This document shows positions 43,646 to 53,787 of a DNA stretch of 64,000 bases, in pieces (the stretch's first letter is position 1; the number at the start of each line of letters is the position of its first letter). The stretch lies in contig NZ_CANMNK010000007.1 in NCBI RefSeq assembly GCF_947499265.1, forward strand, positions 1-64,000, written 5' to 3'. Under the pieces are notes generated by a model. That model was not told where the DNA came from, searched no databases, and saw only the letters and a program-made list of their open reading frames with translations. This DNA comes from an uncultured Roseobacter sp. (GTDB lineage Bacteria; Pseudomonadota; Alphaproteobacteria; Rhodobacterales; Rhodobacteraceae). The position numbers and the translations under genes are program-made.

Positions 43646-45052
43646 TTACATCAGATCGCGCACATCTGTCAGCCGGCCTGTGATGGCCGCGGCTGCCGCC
43701 ATCGCCGGGGACATCAGGTGCGTTCTACCGCCGCGACCCTGTCGGCCTTCGAAATTGCGGTTGGACGTCGCCGCGCAGCGTTCACCCGGCGCGAGTTGAT
43801 CGGGGTTCATGGCCAGGCACATGGAGCACCCCGCAAGACGCCACTCGAATCCGGCTTCCTTGAAGATGTCGGCCAGACCCTCTTCCTCGGCTTGCGCGCG
43901 CACGAGACCGGAGCCCGGCACAACCATGGCCCGCAGCCCGTCTTTCTTCTTTTTGCCCTTCAGAATTTCCGCTGCGGCCCGCAGATCCTCAATCCGACCG
44001 TTGGTGCATGATCCGATGAAAACAGTGTCGATTTCGACGTCCGACAAGGGGGTGCCAGGTGTCAGGCCCATGTAGTCGAGCGAGCGTTGCGCGGCCCCGA
44101 CCTTGCCACCTTCAAAATCATCGGCTGCGGGGATGGCGGCGGTGATCGGCAGCACATCTTCAGGCGAGGTGCCCCAGGTCACAACCGGTGCGATGTCTTC
44201 GCCTTTCAGCGTAACGACCTTGTCCCAATGCGCGTCCTCGTCGGAAAATAACGTCTTCCACCAGGCCAGAGCGGCTTCCCACTGGGCACCTTTCGGCGCA
44301 TGCGGACGCCCCTGACAGTACTCAAATGTCTTCTCATCCGGTGCGATAAGGCCCGCGCGCGCGCCGCCTTCGATCGCCATGTTGCAGACGGTCATGCGGC
44401 CTTCCATCGACAGATCCCGAATGGCTTCCCCACAGTATTCAATGACATAGCCGGTGCCGCCCGCGGTGCCAGTGGCCCCGATGACGCTGAGGGTGATGTC
44501 CTTGGCGGTCACGCCGGGGCGCAGCTTGCCGGTGATCTCCACCTTCATGTTCTTGGATTTCTTCTGAATCAGCGTTTGCGTGGCCAGCACGTGCTCGACC
44601 TCTGAGGTGCCGATGCCATGCGCCAGCGCCCCAAAAGCGCCGTGGGTCGCGGTGTGGGAATCCCCACAGACCACGGTCATGCCGGGCAGGGTCCAGCCCT
44701 GTTCGGGGCCGACAATGTGCACGATGCCCTGCCGTACATCCGACACCGGGTAGTAGTGGATGCCGAAATCCTTGGCGTTGGTGTCGAGGGCGGCGACCTG
44801 GACGGCCGAATCCTCGGTCATGTTCGACGGGTCTTCGCGGCCCGGCGTGGTGGGCACGTTGTGGTCCGGCACGGCGATGGTTTTCTCCGGCGCGCGCACC
44901 TTGCGACCCGTCATGCGCAGACCTTCGAATGCCTGTGGCGAGGTCACCTCGTGCACAAGGTGACGGTCGATGTAGAGCAGGCAGGTGCCGTCGTCCGCTT
45001 CGTGCGCCACATGGGCATCCCAGATTTTGTCATAGAGCGTTTTGGGGGACAT
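43646..45052 (-). CDS. leuC: 3-isopropylmalate dehydratase large subunit
   Basis: 468 aa, standard length. Aconitase-fold motifs: [29 protein letters not shown] and [11 protein letters not shown] supply the three Cys ligands of the 4Fe-4S cluster. Forms isopropylmalate isomerase with LeuD. ATG at 45052. Confidence 0.97.
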   Translation of the reverse strand: MSPKTLYDKIWDAHVAHEADDGTCLLYIDRHLVHEVTSPQAFEGLRMTGRKVRAPEKTIAVPDHNVPTTPGREDPSNMTEDSAVQVAALDTNAKDFGIHYYPVSDVRQGIVHIVGPEQGWTLPGMTVVCGDSHTATHGAFGALAHGIGTSEVEHVLATQTLIQKKSKNMKVEITGKLRPGVTAKDITLSVIGATGTAGGTGYVIEYCGEAIRDLSMEGRMTVCNMAIEGGARAGLIAPDEKTFEYCQGRPHAPKGAQWEAALAWWKTLFSDEDAHWDKVVTLKGEDIAPVVTWGTSPEDVLPITAAIPAADDFEGGKVGAAQRSLDYMGLTPGTPLSDVEIDTVFIGSCTNGRIEDLRAAAEILKGKKKKDGLRAMVVPGSGLVRAQAEEEGLADIFKEAGFEWRLAGCSMCLAMNPDQLAPGERCAATSNRNFEGRQGRGGRTHLMSPAMAAAAAITGRLTDVRDLM

Positions 45053-45280
45053 GGGTCCTCTCCCGTAAATTGGAATTGATCAGATGGGGTCGGCTGCGCG
45101 CTTATAGTCGTGCAAGCACAGCATGCGTTGCCCCGAAGAAGCGTTCGCGCAGGCGTGCGCGGTCGTCCATATCAAAGACACGTACCATGGGCATCAGATA
45201 CAGTGCCGCAGCACTTGCCGCAAGGGCGGTGGGTTGAAGGGGGTGCCGGTCTGTGCCAATTTCAGGCCAAAGGAGCGCCG

Positions 45281-46624
45281 ATGGAGACCGAACAACAACC
45301 TTTTGCGCAGGCATTGATGTCGGTCGACGAAATCTGGTTCCTTTTCATTAGCTTTATCGAGAGCGTTGTCACGCCCGGATGGCGCCAGAATCAGGTGCTG
45401 ATCGTGCTGGGGCTGGCGGCGCTGTGCTACTGTTTGCACATCGTCTCCGGCAGCGTCATCGACAAGCAGGTGCGGGCCCGGGAGGGTTGGTCAAAATGGC
45501 AGCTGCGCATGATCGTGCAGATCAAACGGCGCATGGGGCTCATTTGGTTCGCGGTGCTGGCGGGCGGGCTCTACATGATCATGCAGCAGGTCACATGGCC
45601 GTCGCGGTCCTATTTTATTGGGCTGGCGGCCACGCTGGCGGTGGTCTGGACCGGCATTGCCTATGCCACAAGGCTGGTGCGCAACCGGTTCTTGCGCCGG
45701 TTGGTGACATGGGGCCTGTGGATCTACGCCACGCTCTATCTGGTGGGCGTATCGGACGAGGTGTCCGCCTTCCTGGATGGGCTGGCGCTGGAAATTGGCG
45801 ACTTCCGGATGTCGGTGCTGACCCTGCTGTCCGCTGCGGTGGTGATTGGCGTCTTTTTCACCGTGGCCCGGCTGATCAGCGGTACCACGGCCTCCAGCAT
45901 CCGCAAGAACGAAGACATCAGCCCCTCAATGCAGGTGCTGGCCGTCAAGGCCGTGCAGATCACGCTTTACGGTTTTGCCTTCTTCATGGGTGTGAAGGCA
46001 GTCGGGATCGATCTCACCGGGCTCGCCGTGCTGTCGGGTGCCATTGGTGTGGGCCTTGGTTTCGGTCTGCAAAAGGTGGTGTCCAACCTTGTGTCGGGTG
46101 TCATCATCCTGCTCGATAAGTCCATCAAACCCGGCGACGTGATCTCGCTTGGCGAGACCTTCGGGTGGATCAATTCGCTGGGCGCGCGCTATGTCAGCGT
46201 GGTTACCCGGGATGGCAAGGAATATCTGATCCCCAATGAGGATCTGATCACGGGGCAGGTGGTCAACTGGTCCCATTCCGACGCTTACGTGCGGCTCGAT
46301 ATCTATTTCGGCACCTCCTACGGTTGCGATCCGCATCAGGTGCGCAAACTGGCCATTCAGGCGGCAACGGATGTGGACCGCGTGTTGTCCCACCCAAAAC
46401 TGCCGGTGTGCCATATCGTCGGTTTTGGCGACAGCTCGGTGGACTACATCCTGCGGTTCTGGATCAAGGATCCAACCGGTGGGCTGACCAATATTCGCGG
46501 TAATGTCTATCTTGCCCTGTGGGACGTGTTCAAAGACAACGATATCTCCATTCCGTTCCCGCAGCGTGAAGTGCGGATGCTCGCAGAGGAACAGGACATG
46601 CTGAGGGACGGGACGGAAGGTTAA
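45281..46624 (+). CDS. MscS-family mechanosensitive channel
   Basis: 447 aa from the ATG at 45281, with AAAGGAG upstream; the open frame to 45110 is not supported. N-terminal TM helices, then the pore region (GAIGVGLGFGLQKVVSNLVSG) and the MscS beta domain (IKPGDVISLGETFGWI, YLIPNEDLI). Opens on membrane tension to release solutes. Larger than E. coli MscS through extra N-terminal helices. Confidence 0.92.
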   Translation: METEQQPFAQALMSVDEIWFLFISFIESVVTPGWRQNQVLIVLGLAALCYCLHIVSGSVIDKQVRAREGWSKWQLRMIVQIKRRMGLIWFAVLAGGLYMIMQQVTWPSRSYFIGLAATLAVVWTGIAYATRLVRNRFLRRLVTWGLWIYATLYLVGVSDEVSAFLDGLALEIGDFRMSVLTLLSAAVVIGVFFTVARLISGTTASSIRKNEDISPSMQVLAVKAVQITLYGFAFFMGVKAVGIDLTGLAVLSGAIGVGLGFGLQKVVSNLVSGVIILLDKSIKPGDVISLGETFGWINSLGARYVSVVTRDGKEYLIPNEDLITGQVVNWSHSDAYVRLDIYFGTSYGCDPHQVRKLAIQAATDVDRVLSHPKLPVCHIVGFGDSSVDYILRFWIKDPTGGLTNIRGNVYLALWDVFKDNDISIPFPQREVRMLAEEQDMLRDGTEG

Positions 46625-46720
46625 CCGATCTACAACGCTGTCATTGAATTGTTGCAGCTGCGTTGTTACCCTGTACATACCCCAGCGCCGGGGGTCCGGC
46701 GGCGCGTTCAAAGGAGGACA

Positions 46721-46777
46721 ATGTCCTGTCAATCCATGCTGACGCAGCAGATGCTGCTCAAAACGGGCCTGCAGTAA
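46721..46777 (+). CDS. Possible 18-codon leader ORF before rsfS
   Basis: ATG at 46721 follows AAGGAGG (46711-46717) and the frame ends at a TAA whose last A begins the rsfS ATG (TAATG). The SD-to-ATG gap is only 3 nt. It may be a coupling leader, or the SD may instead serve a CTG at 46726 in the rsfS frame. Confidence 0.35.
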   Translation: MSCQSMLTQQMLLKTGLQ

Positions 46778-47145
46778 TGGTCACTGCGGCCGACACAGCC
46801 ACCAGCGAAGCGCTCTTGGCGACCATCCTTTCATCCCTTTCCGACGACAAGGCCGAAGACATCGTGCAGATTGATCTGCGCGGAAAGACTGAGATCGGTG
46901 ACTACATGGTCATCTGCTCGGGGCGGTCGACGCGCCAGGTCTCTTCCATATCGGAGAAGCTCGCGCAGAAGGTCAAAGACGAATTTGGCCGCACCGCGAA
47001 GATGGAAGGTAAGGACACCGGAGACTGGGTGCTGATCGACACAGGCGATGTGATCGTGCATGTTTTCCGCCCGGAAGTGCGCGAATTCTATCAGCTTGAG
47101 AAGATGTGGCAGCCCATGGCGGGTACGGAGACGGCAACCAACTGA
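46777..47145 (+). CDS. rsfS: Ribosomal silencing factor RsfS
   Basis: 122 aa from the ATG at 46777. Core motif DIVQIDLRGKTEIGDYMVI and GDWVLIDTGDVIVHVF are diagnostic. RsfS binds L14 of the 50S subunit and blocks subunit joining on starvation. Just upstream of rlmH, the usual arrangement. The N-terminus is uncertain: a longer form from CTG 46726 is also in frame with a strong ribosome site. Confidence 0.92.
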   Translation: MVTAADTATSEALLATILSSLSDDKAEDIVQIDLRGKTEIGDYMVICSGRSTRQVSSISEKLAQKVKDEFGRTAKMEGKDTGDWVLIDTGDVIVHVFRPEVREFYQLEKMWQPMAGTETATN

Positions 47146-47169
47146 CTTTCGGTCAGGGGTGGCCCGAAC

Positions 47170-47640
47170 ATGCGTGTGCATATTGTTGCGGTTGGCCGTT
47201 TGCGTGCCGGACCGCAGAAAGACCTGATCGACGATTACCTGCAGCGGCTCGACCGTACGGGCCGTGGCCTCAGCCTTGGCCCGGCGCGCGTCGTTGAGGT
47301 GGACGACCGCAAGGCCTCGGGTATGGCGGCAGAGGCTGATCTGCTGCGCCGTGCCATTCCCGACCATTCCTTGACCGTGGTGTTGGATGAACGCGGGCGC
47401 GTTGAAAGCTCACCGGATTTTGCCAATCGTATTGCCGGGTGGCGCGATGCCGGGCGCAGCGATCTGACGTTCATCATCGGCGGTGCGGACGGCATTGCAC
47501 CAGAGCTGCGCGCGCAGGCGGATTTTTCCCTGTCCTTCGGCAAGATGGTGTGGCCGCATATGCTGGTGCGGGTGATGCTGGCAGAGCAGCTTTACCGCGC
47601 GGCTTCGATCCTCGCGGGCACGCCCTATCACCGGGTGTGA
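47170..47640 (+). CDS. rlmH: 23S rRNA (pseudouridine-1915-N3)-methyltransferase
   Basis: 156 aa SPOUT methyltransferase. Motifs VLDERGR, FIIGGADGI and the C-terminal SFGKMVWPHMLVRV, then PYHRV, are diagnostic of RlmH. Follows rsfS by 24 nt. Confidence 0.95.
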   Translation: MRVHIVAVGRLRAGPQKDLIDDYLQRLDRTGRGLSLGPARVVEVDDRKASGMAAEADLLRRAIPDHSLTVVLDERGRVESSPDFANRIAGWRDAGRSDLTFIIGGADGIAPELRAQADFSLSFGKMVWPHMLVRVMLAEQLYRAASILAGTPYHRV

Positions 47641-47646
47641 CGGACC

Positions 47647-47997
47647 TTAGCGCAGTGTTACGATGGTTGCGGTCGGGTTCCAGCCGCCGGGCAGATCGCG
47701 GGCCTGTATCTGCACCTGGGTGGTCCCTTCGGGCAGGCGCACGCCCGACAGCGATCTGGTAAAGGGCTGTTCCTGCACATGCGGGTGCGCCAATTCACGA
47801 ATGGCGATTTGATTGCCCTGCATGTCCAGCACACGCCAGGCATCTGCATAGTGGTCCCAGCCGGTATCGGGGTGTGAAATCGTCACCTCAAATCGCCAGG
47901 TGTCGCCGGAACGGATTGCCTTGACGTTGTCAATCTGCGGCGGTTCGGCCAGCGCGGGAGCCGCCACCACAAGAAGCGCGAAAATTACATTTTTCAT
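47647..47997 (-). CDS. Small exported protein of unknown function
   Basis: 116 aa from the ATG at 47997 (MKNVIFALLV), signal peptide to about residue 17 (ALAEPP). The mature part is beta-rich, with WRFEVTISHPDTGWDHYADAW and a C-terminal WNPTATIVTLR. No family name recognised. Ends 6 nt from the convergent rlmH stop. Confidence 0.7.
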   Translation of the reverse strand: MKNVIFALLVVAAPALAEPPQIDNVKAIRSGDTWRFEVTISHPDTGWDHYADAWRVLDMQGNQIAIRELAHPHVQEQPFTRSLSGVRLPEGTTQVQIQARDLPGGWNPTATIVTLR

Positions 47998-48031
47998 ATC
48001 AAAACAAACCAAACTGTTCCCCGTACTCTAT

Positions 48032-48736
48032 TTAAGGGGTCAGGAGAATTTTGCGAGAGTAAGATGCAAATTCCCTGCGCCAGATCACGATCACGGTAAT
48101 GAGGGAGGCGAGGATCAGCGGAATGGGTCCGGCAAGCCAGGCGGCCGAAGCGAGCGCGAAATAGAGCGCTCTGAGGCCGCGGTTGAAGCTTTTCGCCCCG
48201 GTGATGTTAATTTGTGCCGCTTTTTCGGCGCATTTATAGGCATCGGGATCCTTGGGATCATTGGGGACGGCGGCCATCAGGACAGCACAATAGCCAAACA
48301 GACGATTTGCCCAGACGAATTTGAGGAATGAATTGGTCAGAAACAGCGTCAGGACCATCAGTTTCAGTTCCCATACGATTGTTGGGTGATCGATCAGCGT
48401 GATGTCCTCCGCCACACCGGCAAGTCGTTCTGCATTGCCGATCACTGCCAGCGTTCCACCGATGGCGATGACCGATGTGGAGGCGAAAAAGGCCGTTCCC
48501 TGCCGCAGCGTGCCCAGAACCTGCGCGTCAAAGATCCGCGGCTCGCGGGTGACCATCTGGCGCATCCATTCCTGTCGGTAGCCTGCCATGATGAGCGACG
48601 TGGACAGATGTTTGGCCGAAGGGTGTTCAATCCGAAAGCCAATGCCGATCCACAGCAGAAACAATAGTGCCACCGCGGCGAAATCCACAGGCTGAAAGAG
48701 GGCGATCCGGTCCATGAGTGTCATGGCAGGACGCAT
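48032..48736 (-). CDS. DUF599 family membrane protein
   Basis: 234 aa with four or five TM helices and a DUF599-like pattern (NSFLKFVWANRLFGYC, NRGLRALYFALASAAWL). Function unknown. A start four codons inside (48724) is possible. Divergent from glcD. Confidence 0.82.
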   Translation of the reverse strand: MRPAMTLMDRIALFQPVDFAAVALLFLLWIGIGFRIEHPSAKHLSTSLIMAGYRQEWMRQMVTREPRIFDAQVLGTLRQGTAFFASTSVIAIGGTLAVIGNAERLAGVAEDITLIDHPTIVWELKLMVLTLFLTNSFLKFVWANRLFGYCAVLMAAVPNDPKDPDAYKCAEKAAQINITGAKSFNRGLRALYFALASAAWLAGPIPLILASLITVIVIWRREFASYSRKILLTP

Positions 48737-48804
48737 CGCATCTCAGGTAAAGCTTGCCAATGGGTGAAATTGGTAATATTAATTTACCAAATGGAGGAAT
48801 GATC

Positions 48805-50253
48805 ATGGAAATGCCGATTCCCGATCAGGCTGTTCTTGCGCGCAAGGATCGCGTGGTTGCCCGGTTGCAAAGCGTATTACCTACCGATGCGGTTATTCAC
48901 GAGGTGTCGGAAACGCGGGCCTATGAGTGTGATGCGCTGACCGCGTATAAATGTCCGCCGATGGTGGCGGTGCTGCCCTCGACCACGCAGGAGGTTTCCG
49001 ATGTTTTGCGGATTTGCCACGAAGAGGGTGTACCGGTTGTGCCACGCGGGTCCGGCACCTCGCTGGCGGGCGGCGCGCTGCCGACAGCCGATTGCGTGAT
49101 CCTGGGCGTTGCCCGGATGAATGACGTGCTGGAAACCGATTATGACAACCGCATCATCCGCGTGCAGACCGGCCGTACCAACCTCAGCGTCACCGGCGCA
49201 GTCGAGGAAAACGGGTTTTTCTATGCGCCCGATCCCTCCAGCCAGCTGGCCTGTGCGATTGCGGGGAATATCGCGATGAATTCCGGCGGCGCGCATTGTT
49301 TGAAATACGGCGTCACCACCAACAATCTGCTTGGCGTCACCATGGTGATGATGGATGGCGAGGTCGTCGAGATTGGCGGCGCGCATATGGACAGCGGTGG
49401 CCTGGATTTGCTGGGTCTTGTCTGTGGGTCCGAAGGCCAATTGGGGGTGATTACCGAAGCAACCCTGCGCATTCTCGCCAAACCCGAAGGCGCGCGGCCC
49501 GTTCTGATGGGGTTTGATGACAGCGAAGTTGCAGGAGCTTGCGTCAGCGACATCATCAAGGCGGGTGTTTTGCCCGTGGCCATTGAGTTCATGGACAGGC
49601 TCTGCATCGAGACCTGCGAGAATTTTGCCCATGCGGGTTATCCGATGTGTGAAGCGCTGTTGATTGTTGAAGTGGAAGGGTCGGAGGCTGAGATCGACCA
49701 TCAACTGTCCCTGATCATGGAGATTGCCCGGCGGCACAATCCCGTCGAACTGCGGGAAAGCAAATCCGCCGAAGAGAGCGCGCTGATCTGGTTGGGTCGA
49801 AAATCCGCCTTTGGCGCAATTGGTCAGATCAACGACTACATGTGTCTGGATGGGACGATCCCGGTCAGTTCGCTGCCTTTCGTGTTGCGCCGCATTGGCG
49901 AGATGTCGAAGGAATACGGTCTCCAGGTGGGGAATGTCTTTCATGCGGGCGATGGGAATATGCACCCGCTGATCCTGTTTGATGCAAATAAACCCGGTGA
50001 TCTGGAGCTTTGCGAGGCCTTTGGTGCGGAAGTGCTGAAGCTCTGCGTTGAGGCCGGGGGTTGTCTGACCGGAGAGCATGGCGTTGGCATCGAAAAGCGC
50101 GATCTGATGACCTATCAGTATGCGCCCGAAGATCTCGAAGCGCAGATGGCGGTAAAGGACGTTTTTGATCCGCAATGGTTGCTGAACCCGGCGAAGGTTT
50201 TTCCGCTGGCGGTGTCAGAGCCGCGCCGTTCTGTGGCCTTGGCCGCGGAATAG
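48805..50253 (+). CDS. glcD: Glycolate oxidase FAD-linked subunit
   Basis: 482 aa from the ATG at 48805, preceded by GGAGGAATGATC. FAD-binding PCMH-type domain with PRGSGTSLAGGALP and GAHCLKYGVTTNN, and the C-terminal FHAGDGNMHPLI and GEHGVGIEKR motifs. Oxidises glycolate to glyoxylate with GlcE and GlcF, linked to the respiratory chain. Confidence 0.95.
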   Translation: MEMPIPDQAVLARKDRVVARLQSVLPTDAVIHEVSETRAYECDALTAYKCPPMVAVLPSTTQEVSDVLRICHEEGVPVVPRGSGTSLAGGALPTADCVILGVARMNDVLETDYDNRIIRVQTGRTNLSVTGAVEENGFFYAPDPSSQLACAIAGNIAMNSGGAHCLKYGVTTNNLLGVTMVMMDGEVVEIGGAHMDSGGLDLLGLVCGSEGQLGVITEATLRILAKPEGARPVLMGFDDSEVAGACVSDIIKAGVLPVAIEFMDRLCIETCENFAHAGYPMCEALLIVEVEGSEAEIDHQLSLIMEIARRHNPVELRESKSAEESALIWLGRKSAFGAIGQINDYMCLDGTIPVSSLPFVLRRIGEMSKEYGLQVGNVFHAGDGNMHPLILFDANKPGDLELCEAFGAEVLKLCVEAGGCLTGEHGVGIEKRDLMTYQYAPEDLEAQMAVKDVFDPQWLLNPAKVFPLAVSEPRRSVALAAE

Positions 50254-50310
50254 GGGCTTTGCCCCCGCGCCCTGAGGGCGCTCCCCCAGGATATTTGGAG
50301 CCAGAAGAAG

Positions 50311-51441
50311 ATGATGACACCTGACACGGAAGCGGGTTTGGCCGAGATGATCAAATCCGCGAAAGGACCGTTGGCCATTCAGGGGGGCGGCACGCGGGGC
50401 ATCAAACCCGAGGGTGACGTGCTTTCGGTTGGTGGGCTGTCTGGCATTACGCTTTATGAGCCTGGCGCGCTGACGATTGTTGCACAAGCTGGTACGCCGC
50501 TGTCCGAAATTGACGCAGCGCTGGCCGCCGAAAATCAACGCCTTGCCTTTGAGCCAATGGATCATCGTACTCTGTTGGGCATGGTGGGCGAACCGACCCT
50601 TGGTGGCGTGATCGCCGCCAATGTGAGCGGTCCGCGCCGCATTCAGGGCGGTGGCGCGCGGGACTACGCATTGGGCGTGCGGTACGTGGACGGCGCTGGC
50701 ACCATCGTCAAAAACGGGGGTCGCGTGATGAAGAATGTGACCGGCTATGATCTGGTGAAGCTGATGAGTGGTTCCTTTGGCACGCTTGGCGTGTTGACTG
50801 AGGTATCGCTGAAAGTGTTGCCCACGCCTGAAACCCAAGGCAGCTTGATGCTGCGCGGATTGGATGATGTGCAGGCTGTCCGGGCGATGGCTGCGGCCAT
50901 GGGGTCCCCATTTGAGGTCAGTGGTGCGGCGCATTGCGCCAGCATCATGGATGACGGTCCGGTGACGGTGCTGCGGGTGGAGGGGTTTGAAGCCTCCGTG
51001 GCCTACCGTCTGGACCGCCTCAAGGAGCTGCTGTCCCCGATCGCAAGCGAAATGATCATCGCAGATGCCGTCATGACAGATTGGGTCTGGAAAAGTGTCC
51101 GGGACGCGGAATTGTGGAAGGATGTGCCCGAAGACATCTGGCGTGTGTCGTGCAAACCCTCGGACGCGCCCGTGCTGATGGCAAGTTCTGGCGCGGTTGG
51201 CTGGTATTTCGACTGGGCAGGGGGGCTGATCTGGGTGCGGATGCCGGAGGGGGTCGATCTGCGCGCGAAATTGGGAGCTTTTGATGGCCATGCGACAGTG
51301 GTGCGCGCCTCAGACCGTACGCGCCGGGCCCTGCCGGTATTCCATCCCGAAGCGTCGGGCGTCGCCAGGATCACGGCCGGTCTGCGTGCGAAATTTGATC
51401 CAAGGGGCATTCTCAATGCCGGGTTGATGGCCGGTGTTTGA
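50311..51441 (+). CDS. glcE: Glycolate oxidase FAD-binding subunit
   Basis: 376 aa. FAD-binding motif QGGGTRGI, then GGVIAANVSGPRRI and KNGGRVMKNVTGYDL, typical of GlcE. Lies between glcD and glcF on the same strand. The Met doublet at the start leaves 50311 or 50314 possible. Confidence 0.93.
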   Translation: MMTPDTEAGLAEMIKSAKGPLAIQGGGTRGIKPEGDVLSVGGLSGITLYEPGALTIVAQAGTPLSEIDAALAAENQRLAFEPMDHRTLLGMVGEPTLGGVIAANVSGPRRIQGGGARDYALGVRYVDGAGTIVKNGGRVMKNVTGYDLVKLMSGSFGTLGVLTEVSLKVLPTPETQGSLMLRGLDDVQAVRAMAAAMGSPFEVSGAAHCASIMDDGPVTVLRVEGFEASVAYRLDRLKELLSPIASEMIIADAVMTDWVWKSVRDAELWKDVPEDIWRVSCKPSDAPVLMASSGAVGWYFDWAGGLIWVRMPEGVDLRAKLGAFDGHATVVRASDRTRRALPVFHPEASGVARITAGLRAKFDPRGILNAGLMAGV

Positions 51442-51536
51442 GGCCTTTCGCACCCTGTCCGCAATGACCTGCGCCGGGTGATTTCCATGATCCCGCACCA
51501 CGCGCACCCCTTCTCCAACCGATAGGCCCGCTTGAA

Positions 51537-52859
51537 ATGCAAACGACCTTTACCCCTGAGCAGCTCAAAGACCCCGGCATCCAGCGCAGCAATGAAATCC
51601 TGCGGACCTGTGTGCACTGCGGTTTTTGCACCGCGACCTGTCCGACCTATCAGGTGCTGGGAGATGAACTCGACAGCCCGAGGGGGCGCATCTACCTGAT
51701 CAAGGACATGCTGGAAAATGACCGTGATCCGGATGCGAAAACCGTCAAACATATTGATCGGTGCCTCAGTTGCCTGGCTTGTATGACGACCTGCCCGTCG
51801 GGAGTGCATTACATGCATCTGGTGGACCACGCGCGTGACTACATCGAACAGCGCTACAAGCGGCCCTTCAGTGACCGCGCCTTGCGCTGGATATTGGCGC
51901 GAATTTTGCCTTACCCAATGCGGTTTCGTCTGGCATTGGTGGGGGCCAAGCTGGGGCGGCCCTTTGCGCGGTTGATGCCCGATGCGCGGTTGCGCGCGAT
52001 GCTGGAGATGGCACCAAAGAAAATCCCCCCCGTCAGCCGCAATGATGATCCACAGAGCTTTGCGCCCGAAACGCCCCGCAAGAAGCGGGTGGCGCTGATG
52101 ACGGGCTGTGCGCAAAAGGCGCTGAACACGGATATCAACGATGCCACAATCCGTCTGTTGACGCGGTTGGGATGTGAGGTGGTCGTGGCCGAAGGCGCAG
52201 GCTGTTGCGGGGCCTTGACCCACCACATGGGCAAAACCACCGAAAGCCACGCGACCGCCGCGAAAAACATCAAGGCCTGGGCGCGCGAAATGGATGGTGA
52301 TGGTCTTGATGCAATTGTGATCAACACCAGCGGCTGTGGCACCACGGTCAAAGACTACGGGCACATGTTCCGCAACGAAGCGCTGGCTGAGGATGCCGCG
52401 CGGGTTTCGGCGATTGCCATGGATGTCTCCGAGCTTTTGATGCAGCTTGATCTGCCAGAGGGAGAAGATCAGCGTATGGTCGTCGCCTACCACGCCGCGT
52501 GTTCCCTACAGCATGGGCAGCAGATCAAGACCTACCCCAAGGATCTTTTGAAACGTGCGGGGTATACCATCGTTGAACCTGCCGATCCTCACCTGTGTTG
52601 CGGCTCTGCGGGAACTTACAACCTGATGCAGCCAGAGATTTCCAAGAAGCTGAAAGACCGCAAGGTGCGCACGTTGGAGGCCAAGAACCCGGATGTGATC
52701 GCCGCAGGCAACATCGGTTGCATGATGCAGATCGGATCGGGGACGCATCTGCCGATCGTGCACACTGTTGAACTGCTGGATTGGGCAACAGGTGGGCCGC
52801 AACCTCCCGCTTTGATGGACGGGTTCGACCCTAGGTCTGAAATCCCCATGCTTCGTTGA
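51537..52859 (+). CDS. glcF: Glycolate oxidase iron-sulfur subunit
   Basis: 440 aa. Two 4Fe-4S motifs (CVHCGFCTATCPT and CLSCLACMTTCPS) and two CCG-type domains (AGCCGALTHH, LCCGSAGTYNLMQ). Passes electrons from GlcD towards quinone. Third gene of glcDEF, with spacings of 57 and 95 nt. Confidence 0.95.
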   Translation: MQTTFTPEQLKDPGIQRSNEILRTCVHCGFCTATCPTYQVLGDELDSPRGRIYLIKDMLENDRDPDAKTVKHIDRCLSCLACMTTCPSGVHYMHLVDHARDYIEQRYKRPFSDRALRWILARILPYPMRFRLALVGAKLGRPFARLMPDARLRAMLEMAPKKIPPVSRNDDPQSFAPETPRKKRVALMTGCAQKALNTDINDATIRLLTRLGCEVVVAEGAGCCGALTHHMGKTTESHATAAKNIKAWAREMDGDGLDAIVINTSGCGTTVKDYGHMFRNEALAEDAARVSAIAMDVSELLMQLDLPEGEDQRMVVAYHAACSLQHGQQIKTYPKDLLKRAGYTIVEPADPHLCCGSAGTYNLMQPEISKKLKDRKVRTLEAKNPDVIAAGNIGCMMQIGSGTHLPIVHTVELLDWATGGPQPPALMDGFDPRSEIPMLR

Positions 52860-52959
52860 CCCCTCATTAACCAAAAAGCCGCCTATCTGGCCCGCGCCGC
52901 CCTATTTCTGCCGCATCTGATCCGTAGCCTCGTCAGATCAGATGCGAAGGAAGTATTTT

Positions 52960-53781
52960 GTGAAAAAGTGGTTGGTTTTGTTCTTTTTGGCCGCGGTCTC
53001 CACAACAGGTGTGGTCGCTCAGGAAGGCCGCCTGAAGTCGCTGGAAGACGGGAACGACGCGAGCCCCTGGGAGGCGGTTGGCCGTCTGGACATCGGCGGC
53101 AAAGGGTTTTGCACGGGCGCCCTGATCAGCCCGGATCTGGTGCTGACGGCCGCGCATTGCCTCTTTGACAAAGCCACCGGCACCCGGATCAATCACGAAA
53201 CGGTCGAATTCCTGGCGGGCTGGCGCAACGGCCGCGCCTCCGCCTACCGCAATGTGCGCCGCGCTGTGGTGCATCCCGATTATACCTATGCCGAAGATGT
53301 CTCGTCCGCGCGCGTCCGCAACGACATCGCACTGCTTGAATTGGCGCGGCCCATTCGCAACACCACCATCGAACCCTTTGATACCGCGCCGCGCCCCAGA
53401 AAAGGGGATCGTGTGGGCGTGGTGAGTTATGCGCACGACCGCTCCGAAGCGCCATCTCTGCAGGAACTTTGCACCGTGTTGGCGCGGCAGCAGGGGGTGC
53501 TTGTCACGTCCTGCTCCGTGGATTTCGGCTCTTCCGGCGCGCCGATTTTCGTCTTCGCCGAGGGCAAGGCCCAAATCGTCTCCGTGGTGTCCGCCAAGGC
53601 CGAAATGAATGGCACCAACGTGTCGCTCGGCACCGCATTAGGCGCGCCTTTGGAATTCCTGCGTGAAGAGCTTGCGGCGGGTAAAGGCACGTTTCAGGCC
53701 AGCGCACCCCTCGCGGCGCGCATCGGTGTCGGTGAAGGGCGCAACACCTCCGGCGCCAAATTCGTCAAGCCGATGAACTGA
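52960..53781 (+). CDS. Trypsin-like serine protease 1
   Basis: 273 aa from the GTG at 52960, which has AAGGA 8 nt upstream and begins a clean signal peptide (KKWLVLFFLAAV). The upstream ATG at 52942 overlaps that ribosome site. S1 fold with His in LTAAHC, Asp in RNDIALLEL and Ser in FGSSGAP. C-terminal tail GAKFVKP is shared with the next gene. Periplasmic or secreted; the active-site triad is complete. Confidence 0.85.
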   Translation: MKKWLVLFFLAAVSTTGVVAQEGRLKSLEDGNDASPWEAVGRLDIGGKGFCTGALISPDLVLTAAHCLFDKATGTRINHETVEFLAGWRNGRASAYRNVRRAVVHPDYTYAEDVSSARVRNDIALLELARPIRNTTIEPFDTAPRPRKGDRVGVVSYAHDRSEAPSLQELCTVLARQQGVLVTSCSVDFGSSGAPIFVFAEGKAQIVSVVSAKAEMNGTNVSLGTALGAPLEFLREELAAGKGTFQASAPLAARIGVGEGRNTSGAKFVKPMN

Positions 53782-53787
53782 TCTGAT

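Noticed and set aside
45102-45314. Small minus-strand frame ending in FDMDDRARLRERFFG
   Set aside because: It could be a tiny protein upstream of mscS, but there is no convincing ribosome site and part is antisense to mscS; support too weak.
48877-50175. 432-codon minus-strand open frame
   Set aside because: Antisense to glcD, which is certain from its motifs.
51003-52493. 496-codon minus-strand open frame
   Set aside because: Antisense to glcE and glcF across their junction; the real genes carry Fe-S and FAD motifs.
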